The position numbers and the translations under genes are program-made. The notes under the pieces are model-generated. The model worked only from the letters and a program-made list of their open reading frames with translations, ran no database searches and had not been told where the DNA came from. Source: Devosia pacifica (lineage in GTDB: Bacteria > Pseudomonadota > Alphaproteobacteria > Rhizobiales > Devosiaceae). From it: DNA of 64,000 nt. Where the stretch lies: assembly GCF_014652635.1 (NCBI RefSeq), contig NZ_BMZE01000001.1:878051-942050 (forward strand). The letters run 5' to 3'. Positions 55,368-63,618 of this stretch are shown in pieces (position 1 is the first letter of the stretch; every line of letters starts with the position of its first letter).

Positions 55368-56807
55368 TCAACCGGCAGCGGTATAGGCGGTCTTCACCAC
55401 AGTGAAGAACTCGGCTGCATACCGGCCCTGTTCGCGCGGACCGTAGCTCGAACCCTTGCGCCCGCCAAACGGAACGTGGAAATCCACACCCGCCGTCGGA
55501 ACGTTCACCATCACCATGCCCGCCTCGGAGTTGCGCTTGAAGTGCGTCGCATGCTTCAGCGAGGTTGTCACGATGCCGGCAGAAAGCCCGAACGGTGTAT
55601 CGTTGGCGATTGAAAGCGCCTCATCGTAATCCTTGGCCCGGATGACGCTCGCAACCGGCCCGAAGATCTCTTCGCGGCTGATACGCATCGAGTTGGTGGC
55701 TTCGGTGAACAGCGCCGGCGATAGGAAATAGCCTTCGGTGTCTCGCTCCAGCCGTTCCCCACCGCATACCAGCTTGGCGCCCTCGCTCTTGCCGATCTCG
55801 AGGTAGTCCATGTCCTGCTTGAGCTGGCTCGGATCAACCACCGGACCGATCTCGACATCCTTGCCGAGGGCATCGCCAACGCGCAAATTGCGAACCCGCT
55901 CGCTCAGCGCCTCGACGAACTTGTCGTGGATGCCTTCGGTCACGATCACGCGCGAGGCAGCGGTACAGCGCTGGCCGGTCGAGAAGAATGCCGATTGCGC
56001 CACCGTCTCGACTGCAGTCTTCAGGTCGGCGTCATCAAGAACGATTGTCGGGTTCTTGCCGCCCATCTCAAGCTGGAACTTGCGGTTGTGTTCGACAGAG
56101 GCCTGCGCCACGCGCTTGCCGGTATTGACCGAACCGGTGAAGGTGATTGCGGTGACATCCGGGCTTTCAAGCATTGCCTGGCCAACCACGGAGCCCTTGC
56201 CCATCACGAGGTTGAGCACGCCCTTTGGCAGTCCTGCCCGCTGCAGGATGTCGACGATCGCCCAGGTCGAGCCTGGCACGAGATCCGCCGGCTTGATCAC
56301 GACGGTGTTGCCGTAGCAAAGCGCCGGCGCGATCTTCCAGGTCGGGATGGCAATCGGGAAATTCCACGGTGTGATGATCCCGATGACGCCGAGCGGCTCA
56401 CGGGTAATCTCGACACCGATACCGGGCCGCACGCTCGGCAGCGTTTCGCCAGCCAGGCGCAGCGCTTCGCCGGAAAAGAAATCGAAGATCTGGCCGGCGC
56501 GGCCGACTTCCGCCATGCCTTCAGCAAGTGTTTTGCCCTCTTCGCGGCTCAGCAGCTCACCGAGCTCCTGCTTGCGCGCCATGATCTCGTCAGAGGCCTT
56601 CTTGAGAATCGCGTGCCGCTCGAGAATTCCGGAGCGCGACCATGCGGGAAACGCCGCTTTTGCGGCAGCGATGGCCTGCTTGGTATCGTCGGCAGTCGCG
56701 CGTGCATAAACGCCAACCACATCCTTGATGTTGGACGGATTGATGTTCTCGGCACCATCGGTGCCTACCCATTCGCCATCAATAAGGTTCTGCTTCAGTT
56801 CGCTCAT
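55368..56807 (-). CDS. Alpha-ketoglutarate semialdehyde dehydrogenase (XylA/AraE type)
   Basis: The 479-residue NAD(P)-dependent ALDH has GVIGIITPWNFPIAIPTWKI (about residues 139-158), ITFTGSVNTGKRVA (about 222-235), the Glu in QLEMGGKNPTIV (about 250) and the catalytic Cys in STGQRCTAASR (about 285). It closely fits the KGSA dehydrogenases of non-phosphorylative pentose pathways. It follows xylX by 21 bp, so together they convert 2-keto-3-deoxypentonate to 2-oxoglutarate. The DHDPS-like lyase near 32000 could feed the same enzyme. Confidence 0.87.
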   Translation of the reverse strand: MSELKQNLIDGEWVGTDGAENINPSNIKDVVGVYARATADDTKQAIAAAKAAFPAWSRSGILERHAILKKASDEIMARKQELGELLSREEGKTLAEGMAEVGRAGQIFDFFSGEALRLAGETLPSVRPGIGVEITREPLGVIGIITPWNFPIAIPTWKIAPALCYGNTVVIKPADLVPGSTWAIVDILQRAGLPKGVLNLVMGKGSVVGQAMLESPDVTAITFTGSVNTGKRVAQASVEHNRKFQLEMGGKNPTIVLDDADLKTAVETVAQSAFFSTGQRCTAASRVIVTEGIHDKFVEALSERVRNLRVGDALGKDVEIGPVVDPSQLKQDMDYLEIGKSEGAKLVCGGERLERDTEGYFLSPALFTEATNSMRISREEIFGPVASVIRAKDYDEALSIANDTPFGLSAGIVTTSLKHATHFKRNSEAGMVMVNVPTAGVDFHVPFGGRKGSSYGPREQGRYAAEFFTVVKTAYTAAG

Positions 56808-56828
56808 GGTTCTACCCTTTTTGGGAAT

Positions 56829-57983
56829 TCACAGGAGATCGGCCCGCGCCAGGTCCTTCATCAGGTGGCTAGCACCGTAGGTCCAGGCAGGGCAATCAGT
56901 CGAAAGGCGCACCCGGTTGGTCAGGGTGCCGAGACTGGGCGTCGAGATCGAGACGAGATCGTTGATCTTGTGGGTGAAACCCTTGCCGGCACCATCTCGA
57001 TCCTTCACCGGCGCAAACATTGTCCCGAGGTAAAGCACGAAACCGTCGGGATACTGGTGATGCGCGCCAATCGTCGCTTCCACCAACGATTGCGGGGTGC
57101 GCGATATCTGGCTCATTGAAGACGAGCCATCGAGAACGAACCCGTCCTCGCCCTCGACCTTCAGCGCCACTTCGGCGCTCGCCACGGTATCGAGCGTGAA
57201 GCTGTCGTCGAACAGCCGCAAAAACGGGCCGAGCGATGCCGAGGCAGTATTGTCCTTGGCCTTGCCAAGCAGCAACGCCGAACGGCCCTCGACATCACGC
57301 AGATTCACATCGTTGCCGAGCGTTGCCCCGACAATGCGCCCCGCGCTTGAAACGACAAGTGCAATTTCCGGCTCCGGGTTATTCCACTTGGAGACGGGGT
57401 GAAGGCCCACATCTGCGCCGTAGCCGACTGAGGCCATCGGCTGGCACTTGGTAAAAATCTCGGCGTCCGGGCCAATGCCGACCTCGAGATACTGGCTCCA
57501 CACGCCCTTCTCGATCAACGCTGCCTTGACCTTCATCGCGGTGTCGGATCCGGGTACCAACTCGCTGAGATCGGTGCCGATCAGATCGAGAATTTCGCGG
57601 CGAAGCTGATCCGCTCGGGCCATGTCGCCGCGCGCCTGCTCCTCGATGACGCGTTCAAGCAAAGAGACAACGAACGTGACACCGGAGGCCTTGATCGCCT
57701 GCAGGTCGACGGGTGAGATCAGAAACGGGCGACTGGCATCGCGCGCCCCCGCCACACTGTTCTGCAGGATATCGTCGAGCGTTCCGAGTGGACGTCCGTC
57801 AGCAGTCTTCACGTAGGCCGCAGGGTCGTTGCCTTCGAGAATATCGCGCACCGTTGCTGCGCCCTTGGCGGTAATGTCGATAATCTCGCCATCGCGCACC
57901 GTCACCACGCGCGGCAGCGTCTCCCCGGGCATCTGCGCGCGTCCAATCAGAATGCCCTCATTCGGCACGGTCAGCTCCGTCAC
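56829..57983 (-). CDS. xylX: 2-keto-3-deoxy-D-xylonate dehydratase, FAH family (XylX-like)
   Basis: The GTG at 57983 is the start because GGAGGAG lies 5 bp before it, giving 384 residues; the frame is open 31 codons further without such a site. It matches Caulobacter XylX segments from memory: GVTFVVSLLERVIEEQARGD, WSQYLEVGIGPDAEIFTKCQ, WNNPEPEIALVV, GATLGNDVNLRDVEGRSALL and HQYPDGFVLYLGTMFAPVKD. The FAH-fold metal ligands (E in LEVGIGPDAEIF and D in GNDVNLRD) are present. It dehydrates the keto-deoxypentonate to alpha-ketoglutarate semialdehyde, the third step of the Weimberg pathway. It heads the operon with the KGSA dehydrogenase. Confidence 0.88.
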   Translation of the reverse strand: MTELTVPNEGILIGRAQMPGETLPRVVTVRDGEIIDITAKGAATVRDILEGNDPAAYVKTADGRPLGTLDDILQNSVAGARDASRPFLISPVDLQAIKASGVTFVVSLLERVIEEQARGDMARADQLRREILDLIGTDLSELVPGSDTAMKVKAALIEKGVWSQYLEVGIGPDAEIFTKCQPMASVGYGADVGLHPVSKWNNPEPEIALVVSSAGRIVGATLGNDVNLRDVEGRSALLLGKAKDNTASASLGPFLRLFDDSFTLDTVASAEVALKVEGEDGFVLDGSSSMSQISRTPQSLVEATIGAHHQYPDGFVLYLGTMFAPVKDRDGAGKGFTHKINDLVSISTPSLGTLTNRVRLSTDCPAWTYGASHLMKDLARADLL

Positions 57984-58155
57984 GTTCGCTCCTCCAGCTA
58001 ACATGTCAGCGTGGATAACCTGTGCCAGCCATCCGGTGCAAGCTCTGTCGGGCACCGCCGTTCGTCCACAACGCATTCAAGTGCGGTTCAGCGCTGCCGC
58101 AATAGTGTCGCATTGCGCGGCTCAATGTGCCGCCCGTAAATCAAGGAGTGTTCAA

Positions 58156-58863
58156 ATGCGTTTCAGCCGACCATTGCTTTCGGTCGCCCTGCTGGCCAGC
58201 CTGGCTTTACCGGCCACCGCCGCAACAATATCGGTTCAGGGCACCGGTGAAGTTGCAGCGGCCCCCGACATGGCCCAGATCAATTCCGGCGTGACGACGC
58301 AGGCAAAGACCGCCCGCGAAGCGCTCGATGCAAACAATGAAGCGATGGAACAGCTGATCTCTGCCCTCACCGGAGCCGGGGTCGAGCGCCGCGATATCCA
58401 GACCTCGCAGTTCTCGGTAAACCCGAACTACGCCTATAGTGATGCTCGAGACTCCAGTGGCTACACACAGCCGCCGCGCATCGATAGCTACCAGGTGTCC
58501 AACACCGTCACCGTCATCGTTCGTGACCTCGATGAACTGGGCGCGATTCTCGACAGCTCTGTCGATGTCGGCGCCAACACCATAAACGGCATCAATTTCT
58601 CGGTCGCCGATCCCACCGACCTTTACGACGAAGCGCGTCGGGCCGCGGTCGAAGATGCGCGGCGCAAGGCACAATTATATGCCGATGCCGCCGGCCTTGA
58701 GCTGGAAGAACTCGAAAGCATCACGGAAGGCGGCAACGTCTCACCCCCGCAGCCGTACGCCATGGCCCGTATGGATGCTGTTGCAGAGAGCGTACCTGTC
58801 GAAACCGGTGAACTAACCTTTTCGATAAGCGTTTCCGTCTCTTGGGACGCATCCGAGGACTGA
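58156..58863 (+). CDS. SIMPL domain (DUF541) periplasmic protein
   Basis: From ATG 58156, behind AAGGAG, the product is 235 residues with a signal peptide (cleavage after ATA, about residue 22). The SIMPL domain pattern is clear: TISVQGTGEVAAAPDMAQIN (about residues 24-43), ANNEAMEQLISALTGAGVER, RDIQTSQFSVNPNYAY, DSYQVSNTVTVIVRDLDELG and AVEDARRKAQLYADAAGLE (about 164-182). These proteins form oligomeric rings in the envelope; function is poorly known (oxidative stress in YggE). The open frame further upstream overlaps xylX and is not used. Confidence 0.87.
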   Translation: MRFSRPLLSVALLASLALPATAATISVQGTGEVAAAPDMAQINSGVTTQAKTAREALDANNEAMEQLISALTGAGVERRDIQTSQFSVNPNYAYSDARDSSGYTQPPRIDSYQVSNTVTVIVRDLDELGAILDSSVDVGANTINGINFSVADPTDLYDEARRAAVEDARRKAQLYADAAGLELEELESITEGGNVSPPQPYAMARMDAVAESVPVETGELTFSISVSVSWDASED

Positions 58864-58938
58864 AAAACTCCTGTATCCTGAATGCAACGCACTCCACTTA
58901 ACGGTGGAGCAAATGCCATTCGGGGTTGCGTAGGACCA

Positions 58939-59003
58939 CCCCTCTCGTATGACGAGGGGCTTGGGGAGGTGGGAGCTAAATACCGTAGTCACCTGCTCCC
59001 ACC
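58939..59003. terminator. Hairpins between convergent SIMPL and TauE/SafE genes
   Basis: CCCCTC and GAGGGG (58939-58944, 58954-58959) form one stem. GGTGGGAGC (58968-58976) and GCTCCCACC (58995-59003) form a second with an 18-base loop. There is no strong T-run, but two stems between convergent genes fit bidirectional termination. Confidence 0.45.
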
Positions 59004-59029
59004 GACCCCCACCTTTCCCTCGCATTCCG

Positions 59030-59857
59030 CTAGATCGCCAGCACCTTCCAAAGCATGTTGAGCCCGACCAGGATCAGGAACGCGGCAAACACGTATTTCA
59101 GTGCCTTCTGGTCCAGCCGATGTGCCAGCGCCGCCCCGATCGGGGCGCATAGGGCAGCCATTACAGCAATGCTCAGCAGCGCCGGCAGATTGACATAGCC
59201 AAAGCTCAGCGGCGGTCGCGACGATGCGCCCCAGCCTGAAACGATGAATCCGATCGTACCGGAAATCGCAATCGCCACGCCCAGTGCGGCGGAGGTGCCG
59301 ACCGCTCGATGCATGCTCGCGCCGAACGCTACCATGCTCGGTACCGAGAGCGAGCCGCCGCCGATGCCCATCAGCGCCGAAACATACCCCACGATAAAGG
59401 CAATTGCCCGGTTGCTGGCTTTTGATTCGCGCAGATGCCCCATCAGCCGGGACTGCAGAGAAAATACGATGTTGGCGGCGATAAGAAACGACATAGTCGC
59501 GAAGATCACGCGCAGCACATTGCCGCTGTAAAGGCCCGCCATCAGCCCGCCGATCAGTGTGCCAGCGACGATGAATGGCACCCATAGTTTGAGCCTGTCG
59601 ATATCGAGCGCCCCACGCCGATAATGCGACCGGGCGCTGACGAAACCCGTTGGGATGATAACCGCAAGCGAGGTCCCGACCGCGACGTGCATCACCACCT
59701 CTGGCTCATAGCCCATCAGCAGCAGCGCATTGGAGAGCGCCGGCACGATGATCGCCCCGCCACCGATGCCCAGCAAGCCTGCTGCGACGCCAGACACAAC
59801 GCCGGTCGCCATCAGCCCGAGCAGGAACGGCAGATAGGCTGAAATGTCCGCCTGCAA
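59030..59857 (-). CDS. TauE/SafE family sulfite/sulfonate exporter-like permease
   Basis: The 275-residue protein has about eight membrane segments and two TauE repeats. The first is GLLGIGGGAIIVPALSNALL (about residues 28-47) and the second is YVSALMGIGGGSLSVPSMVA (about 154-173); the G-I-G-G-G motif in each is the family hallmark. Members move small organic sulfonates, sulfite or other anions across the inner membrane; the substrate is unknown here. Its start lies 7 bp from the yjbQ stop, so the two form an operon. Confidence 0.88.
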   Translation of the reverse strand: MQADISAYLPFLLGLMATGVVSGVAAGLLGIGGGAIIVPALSNALLLMGYEPEVVMHVAVGTSLAVIIPTGFVSARSHYRRGALDIDRLKLWVPFIVAGTLIGGLMAGLYSGNVLRVIFATMSFLIAANIVFSLQSRLMGHLRESKASNRAIAFIVGYVSALMGIGGGSLSVPSMVAFGASMHRAVGTSAALGVAIAISGTIGFIVSGWGASSRPPLSFGYVNLPALLSIAVMAALCAPIGAALAHRLDQKALKYVFAAFLILVGLNMLWKVLAI

Positions 59858-59863
59858 AGCCGC

Positions 59864-60283
59864 CTAGTCTCCGATGAGATGCATCGCGATTGACCGCCTG
59901 TGTGGCTGACGCCGATGCTCGAACAGATAGATCCCCTGCCAGGTGCCGAGCACCATGCGGCCATCGGCGACAGGAATGCTCAGCGAGGTCTGCGTCAGAG
60001 CGCTGCGAATATGCGCCGGCATGTCGTCAGGCCCCTCCGTGGTATGGACAATCCAGTCCATCCCTTCCGGCACAAGTCGCGCAAAAAACCCCTGAAGGTC
60101 CGTCTTGACGTCAGGATCGGCATTCTCCTGCACAAGCAGCGAACAGGAAGTGTGGCGTACAAACAGTGTCAGCAGTCCGGTATCGACGCTCCTGCTGCCG
60201 ACGAACTGTTCCACCTTGTTGGTGAACTCATAGATCCCACCGCCTCGCGTATCGATCGATACGGTCTCGAAGCTCTGTTGCAT
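59864..60283 (-). CDS. YjbQ family protein (UPF0047; secondary thiamine-phosphate synthase-like)
   Basis: The 139-residue protein matches YjbQ/UPF0047: VRHTSCSLLVQENADPDVKT (about residues 43-62), GPDDMPAHIRSALTQTSLS (about 84-102) and LGTWQGIYLFEHR (about 111-123), with the conserved His, Cys and Asp-Asp residues. Some members have weak thiamine-phosphate synthase activity, though the natural role is not settled. First gene of a pair with the TauE/SafE permease. It diverges from the OmpA-family gene, whose EcfG-type promoter starts 91 bp before this start. Confidence 0.9.
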   Translation of the reverse strand: MQQSFETVSIDTRGGGIYEFTNKVEQFVGSRSVDTGLLTLFVRHTSCSLLVQENADPDVKTDLQGFFARLVPEGMDWIVHTTEGPDDMPAHIRSALTQTSLSIPVADGRMVLGTWQGIYLFEHRRQPHRRSIAMHLIGD

Positions 60284-60373
60284 CGCGCCCTCGCTTTTCT
60301 CATCGGGCTTACCATACGCGGCTTTGCGGCTGCCAGTGCAACACCGGTGAAACCGTCAACCCCGTCGCTTGCT

Positions 60374-60398
60374 GGAACCGGCGAGGGTTCGGAACGTT
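60374..60398 (+). promoter_or_regulatory. EcfG-type promoter for the OmpA-family gene
   Basis: GGAAC (60374-60378) and CGTT (60395-60398) are separated by exactly 16 bases, a perfect match to the general stress sigma consensus. The predicted transcript start is near 60405, giving a leader of about 100 nt before the ATG at 60506. Confidence 0.68.
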
Positions 60399-60505
60399 GC
60401 GGACGAGCGAGGGGTGAGGGCGACAGGACCGCAGCCGTTCAGACCCGGTTCACAGCGTCTGGCGGAAATCCTGTCGACCCGACTGTTCATGACAAAGGAA
60501 AAACG

Positions 60506-62863
60506 ATGCGCTTAAGAACCTGGCTGCTGACCGGTACAAGCCTGGGCATGCTGGCCCTGGCGCCAATCTCCGCACAAGCTCAGAACGTCGAGCTGCAAGC
60601 CGCATACCAGAATTATGTTTCCGCTCAGGAATCGGGCGATGCTGCCGCCGTGGAACAGGCCCGCGCGAGCCTGACCGAGATGTGCATCGTCGCCGGCTAT
60701 CCGAGCCTTGATGCCTGCATCGCCGAACTGCAGGGCGGTGGCGCTGGCCAGCCAGCGCCAGCCCCGGAAGAACAAGCTGTTGAAGAGCCCGCACCGGCAG
60801 AACCGGCAGCGGAGGCTGCTCCAGAGGAGCCGGCGCCAGAAGCCGCGCCAGAGCCCGCCGCTGAACAACCAGCCCCCGAAGTTGAGGCTGAAGCGGAAGT
60901 ACAGCCGGAGCCTGAGCCGGAGCTTGCCCCCGAGCCGGTGCCAGCAGAGGCCGAAACACCCGCAGCTGAAGAAGCACCTCAAGAGCAGGTAGAGCCACAG
61001 CCGGCAGAGGCTGCAGACCCGGCGCCGGAGCAGGCACAGCAAGAGCCGGCTGAGCAAGAGCCGGTCGCCCAGGAAGCGGCGCCGGAACAGCCCGCTCCCG
61101 AGGCAAGTGAAGAGCCCGCCCCTGAACAGCCGGCACCCGAGGCCGCAGAGCCCCAGGCTGAACCATCCGCAGCGCCTGCAGATCCCGCCCCCGAGCCGGT
61201 TGCGGAAGATCCCGCCGCTGAACAGGATCAGCAGGTTGAGGTTCAATCGGACCAGCCAGCAGATCAACAGCCAGCCGCGCCGGCTGCCAATGTCCAGGCC
61301 GAAGTGTCAGCGCAGGTCGATGCCTATAGCGCTGCGGTGGCAGACATGATGTCCGGTGCCGATACTGAAGAAGCGCGCGCCCGTATAAATGGCGCTCGCG
61401 CTGAAATCGATCGTCTCTGCGCGGATGCAGGCTTCCCCTCCACCGAGGCGTGTCTCGCAGAGTATGGCCTTGAACTGCCCGCAGTTCCTGCGCTTGATGC
61501 TGGTTCAGCGGCCGAGCCGCAGCCTGCCGAACAGCAGCCTGCGCCTGTCGAAGGCGAAGAACCGCAGGATCAGCAATCCTCGGAACAGCCTGTCGAGGTG
61601 ATTGAAAACCTTCCGGAAGGCGTGAGCCAGGAAGACGTTGCCCCTGTGCTCGACAGCGCCAAGGACGAGCAGTCGAACGGCACAGGCGCACAGCCGCAAC
61701 AGGATGGGCAGGTTGCCGCTCCTCAGCCAGCAGAAGGCACCGAGCAGCAGGCTCCGCAAGGAACTGCAGTCTCGGCACCGGAACAGCGTCTGGCACCGCC
61801 ACAGTCAGACCTTGATGCACAGGCCTCGTTCGAGGTTCAGGCCTCGCAGGTTGCCCCTGTCTCCGAGGAGCAAGGCGAGCGCGTTGAAGCTCAGGCTCTC
61901 GATCTGGTGGGTGTGCCTCAGAACGTGACGGTGGTGAACCAGTCCAACGTCACCAATAACACCAGCAACAACACGACGATCAACAACAACGAGAACAACG
62001 TCAGCGCGCTTCTTGGCAGCGTCGTCGTGCAGTTGGGCAATCAGCTCTACATCAACAACCGCGGCCAGGACACGGACCGCTTCGTTGAAGCGGATGGCGA
62101 GGAAGAAGTCTATTACGAACGGCTGGGCAACGGTCGCGTTCGCGAGACCGTCAACTACGCCGATGGCAGCCAGGTCGTGACCGTGCGCAATCGCAATGGC
62201 GACATTCTTCGCCGCAGCCGCATCACGCCGGACGGACGCGAGTACGTCCTCGCGTATTTCGACGATCGCTATGACGACAATCTATTGGAGTGGCGCGACC
62301 CGGCAGACGAACTTCCGCCGCTGCGTCTCGACATTCCGGTGAGCGAATATGTTCTCGATGCAGACAATGCCGACGAGCAGCAGATCGAGACCTTCTTCAG
62401 CCAGCCGCCGGTTGAGCAGGTCGCGCGTCTCTACTCGATCGACGAGGTCAAGCGCTCCGCCCGTGTCCGCGATAGCGTTCGTCGCCTTGAGGTCGGCAAT
62501 CTGACGTTCGACACCGGCTCGGCCAGCATCGGACGGGATCAGGTCGGCGCCCTTAGCTCCGTTGCAAACGCGATGCTTGATGTGCTCGACCAAAACCCGG
62601 CGGAAACGTTTCTGATCGAGGGTCACACCGACGCCGTCGGCAGCGACTTGTCCAATCTTCAACTGTCCGACCAGCGCGCCGCCACCATTGCCCGCGTCCT
62701 GACGGACTTTTATGGGGTGCCGCCGGAGAACCTGGTCACCCAGGGTTACGGTGAGCGCTACCTGAAAGTCAGGACCGAACAGGCAGAGCGTTCCAACCGC
62801 CGCGTCACGATCCGCAGGATTACGCCGCTGATCACGCCGAATCAGTCGGCCAGCGCTCAGTAG
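60506..62863 (+). CDS. OmpA-family outer-membrane protein with long Pro/Glu/Ala/Gln-rich region
   Basis: From ATG 60506, with AAAGGAA 5 bp upstream, the product is 785 residues; an open frame back to 59900 lies antisense to yjbQ and is not used. After a signal peptide (cleavage after AQA, residue 25) comes a short helical domain with two cysteines (C60 and C72, in EMCIVAGYPSLDACIAEL). About residues 76-265 are PEA/PEPA/Q repeats, and then a second copy of the Cys domain follows (about 270-322, with LCADAGFPSTEACLAEYG). A Gln/Pro stretch, an Asn/Thr-rich segment (about 475-500), and a C-terminal OmpA peptidoglycan-binding domain (NLTFDTGSASIG, IEGHTDAVGS, RAATIARVL; about 665-785) follow. It probably bridges the outer membrane and murein. 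Both intrinsic terminator and EcfG-type promoter flank it. Confidence 0.87.
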   Translation: MRLRTWLLTGTSLGMLALAPISAQAQNVELQAAYQNYVSAQESGDAAAVEQARASLTEMCIVAGYPSLDACIAELQGGGAGQPAPAPEEQAVEEPAPAEPAAEAAPEEPAPEAAPEPAAEQPAPEVEAEAEVQPEPEPELAPEPVPAEAETPAAEEAPQEQVEPQPAEAADPAPEQAQQEPAEQEPVAQEAAPEQPAPEASEEPAPEQPAPEAAEPQAEPSAAPADPAPEPVAEDPAAEQDQQVEVQSDQPADQQPAAPAANVQAEVSAQVDAYSAAVADMMSGADTEEARARINGARAEIDRLCADAGFPSTEACLAEYGLELPAVPALDAGSAAEPQPAEQQPAPVEGEEPQDQQSSEQPVEVIENLPEGVSQEDVAPVLDSAKDEQSNGTGAQPQQDGQVAAPQPAEGTEQQAPQGTAVSAPEQRLAPPQSDLDAQASFEVQASQVAPVSEEQGERVEAQALDLVGVPQNVTVVNQSNVTNNTSNNTTINNNENNVSALLGSVVVQLGNQLYINNRGQDTDRFVEADGEEEVYYERLGNGRVRETVNYADGSQVVTVRNRNGDILRRSRITPDGREYVLAYFDDRYDDNLLEWRDPADELPPLRLDIPVSEYVLDADNADEQQIETFFSQPPVEQVARLYSIDEVKRSARVRDSVRRLEVGNLTFDTGSASIGRDQVGALSSVANAMLDVLDQNPAETFLIEGHTDAVGSDLSNLQLSDQRAATIARVLTDFYGVPPENLVTQGYGERYLKVRTEQAERSNRRVTIRRITPLITPNQSASAQ

Positions 62864-62888
62864 GCAGCCAATAATCTGCAACCAGAGA

Positions 62889-62916
62889 GGGTCGCACTTG
62901 GGTGCGGCCCTTTTTT
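62889..62916 (+). terminator. Intrinsic terminator after the OmpA-family gene
   Basis: GGGTCGCAC (62889-62897), loop TTGG and GTGCGGCCC (62902-62910) form a 9-bp stem with one G-T pair, followed by six T residues. It is 25 bp after the stop. Confidence 0.9.
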
Positions 62917-63032
62917 CTTTTCACAATTCACACAATTGCCGCAATCGATTGAGCAAGAAACACCTCAAAAAACATTGCAAGCCACTGATATATCTATATT
63001 TTTCTGCAATTTGAGTTCTGATCACGACCTTG

Positions 63033-63058
63033 GGAACGTTCGTCCACGCGGTCACGTT
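63033..63058 (+). promoter_or_regulatory. EcfG-type promoter for the small membrane protein
   Basis: GGAAC (63033-63037) and CGTT (63055-63058) are separated by 17 bases, within the 16-17 spacing of the EcfG consensus. The predicted start is near 63065, about 33 nt before the ATG at 63098. The AT-rich stretch 62940-63010 just upstream could carry a second, vegetative promoter. Confidence 0.65.
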
Positions 63059-63097
63059 TTCTCGCCATACGAATGAAGAACAATGAGGACTGTAATC

Positions 63098-63472
63098 ATG
63101 GCTACCCCTGATCGCGATCGCCTCTATACAGAAGACGGCAACCGCACTGTTTACACCCGCGAGAGTAACGGCACCGGCTGGTTTGTCGGCATCATCGTCG
63201 CACTGGCTCTGTTGGCAATTGGGTATCTGGTGTTCTCTGCAAATTCCGGTCCGTCGACCACGACCAATCTGGACGTACAGACCGCGCCTGCTGTTGAAGC
63301 ACCTGCCGCTGAGCCGGCCGCTCCCGTTGGTGATGTCACCCCGCTGACCGAAACTCCTGCCGAAAGCGCAACCCCGGTCGCACCGGCTGAACCTTCGGCT
63401 CCGGTTGGCACTGAAACCACGGCTGCTGATGGCGACGAGGCGGTTGCCCCGGTCGAAGAACCGGTTCAATAA
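63098..63472 (+). CDS. Small single-pass membrane protein with Pro/Ala/Thr-rich periplasmic tail
   Basis: ATG 63098 has GAGGA 8 bp upstream (124 residues); an in-frame start at 63083 lacks a site. Residues about 1-27 are charged (DRDRLYTEDGNRTVYTRES) and cytosolic, residues 28-48 form one membrane helix (GWFVGIIVALALLAIGYLVF), and residues about 50-124 are low-complexity Pro/Ala/Glu/Val/Thr. No known domain is seen. The tail resembles the Pro/Glu/Ala region of the neighbouring OmpA-family protein in composition. Both genes have EcfG-type promoters, so a stress-induced envelope role is reasonable; the biochemical role is unknown. Confidence 0.78.
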   Translation: MATPDRDRLYTEDGNRTVYTRESNGTGWFVGIIVALALLAIGYLVFSANSGPSTTTNLDVQTAPAVEAPAAEPAAPVGDVTPLTETPAESATPVAPAEPSAPVGTETTAADGDEAVAPVEEPVQ

Positions 63473-63520
63473 AAACAATAAGCACTCCCTGAGCTTCAGC
63501 CCTCCCTCTGAAGCGATCTG

Positions 63521-63551
63521 AAGCCCCGGTTTCCCTGCCGGGGCTTCTTTT
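63521..63551 (+). terminator. Intrinsic terminator after the small membrane protein
   Basis: AAGCCCCGG (63521-63529), loop TTTCCCTG and CCGGGGCTT (63538-63546) form a perfect 9-bp stem followed by CTTTTA. Confidence 0.85.
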
Positions 63552-63618
63552 ATGTCGCACTTGCAGGCCCAATCGGCGCTCCCCACCTTTGGATAACAAA
63601 GCACCAAGGTGGAGGCCC

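Noticed and set aside
59900..60505. 202-codon upstream extension of the OmpA-family frame
   Set aside because: It runs antisense through yjbQ. The ATG at 60506 has a ribosome site and begins a clean signal peptide.
60735..61290. Apparent tandem repeat array (possible CRISPR or satellite)
   Set aside because: The repeats are codon-level PEA/PEPA/Q patterns within one reading frame, with no constant spacer structure.
60450..61820. Long open frame (456 codons) on the minus strand opposite the OmpA-family gene, Pro/Arg/Gln-rich
   Set aside because: It is the antisense of the Pro/Glu/Ala-rich repeat tract, whose G+C-rich codons leave few stops. It has no ribosome site, no domain and no signal peptide.
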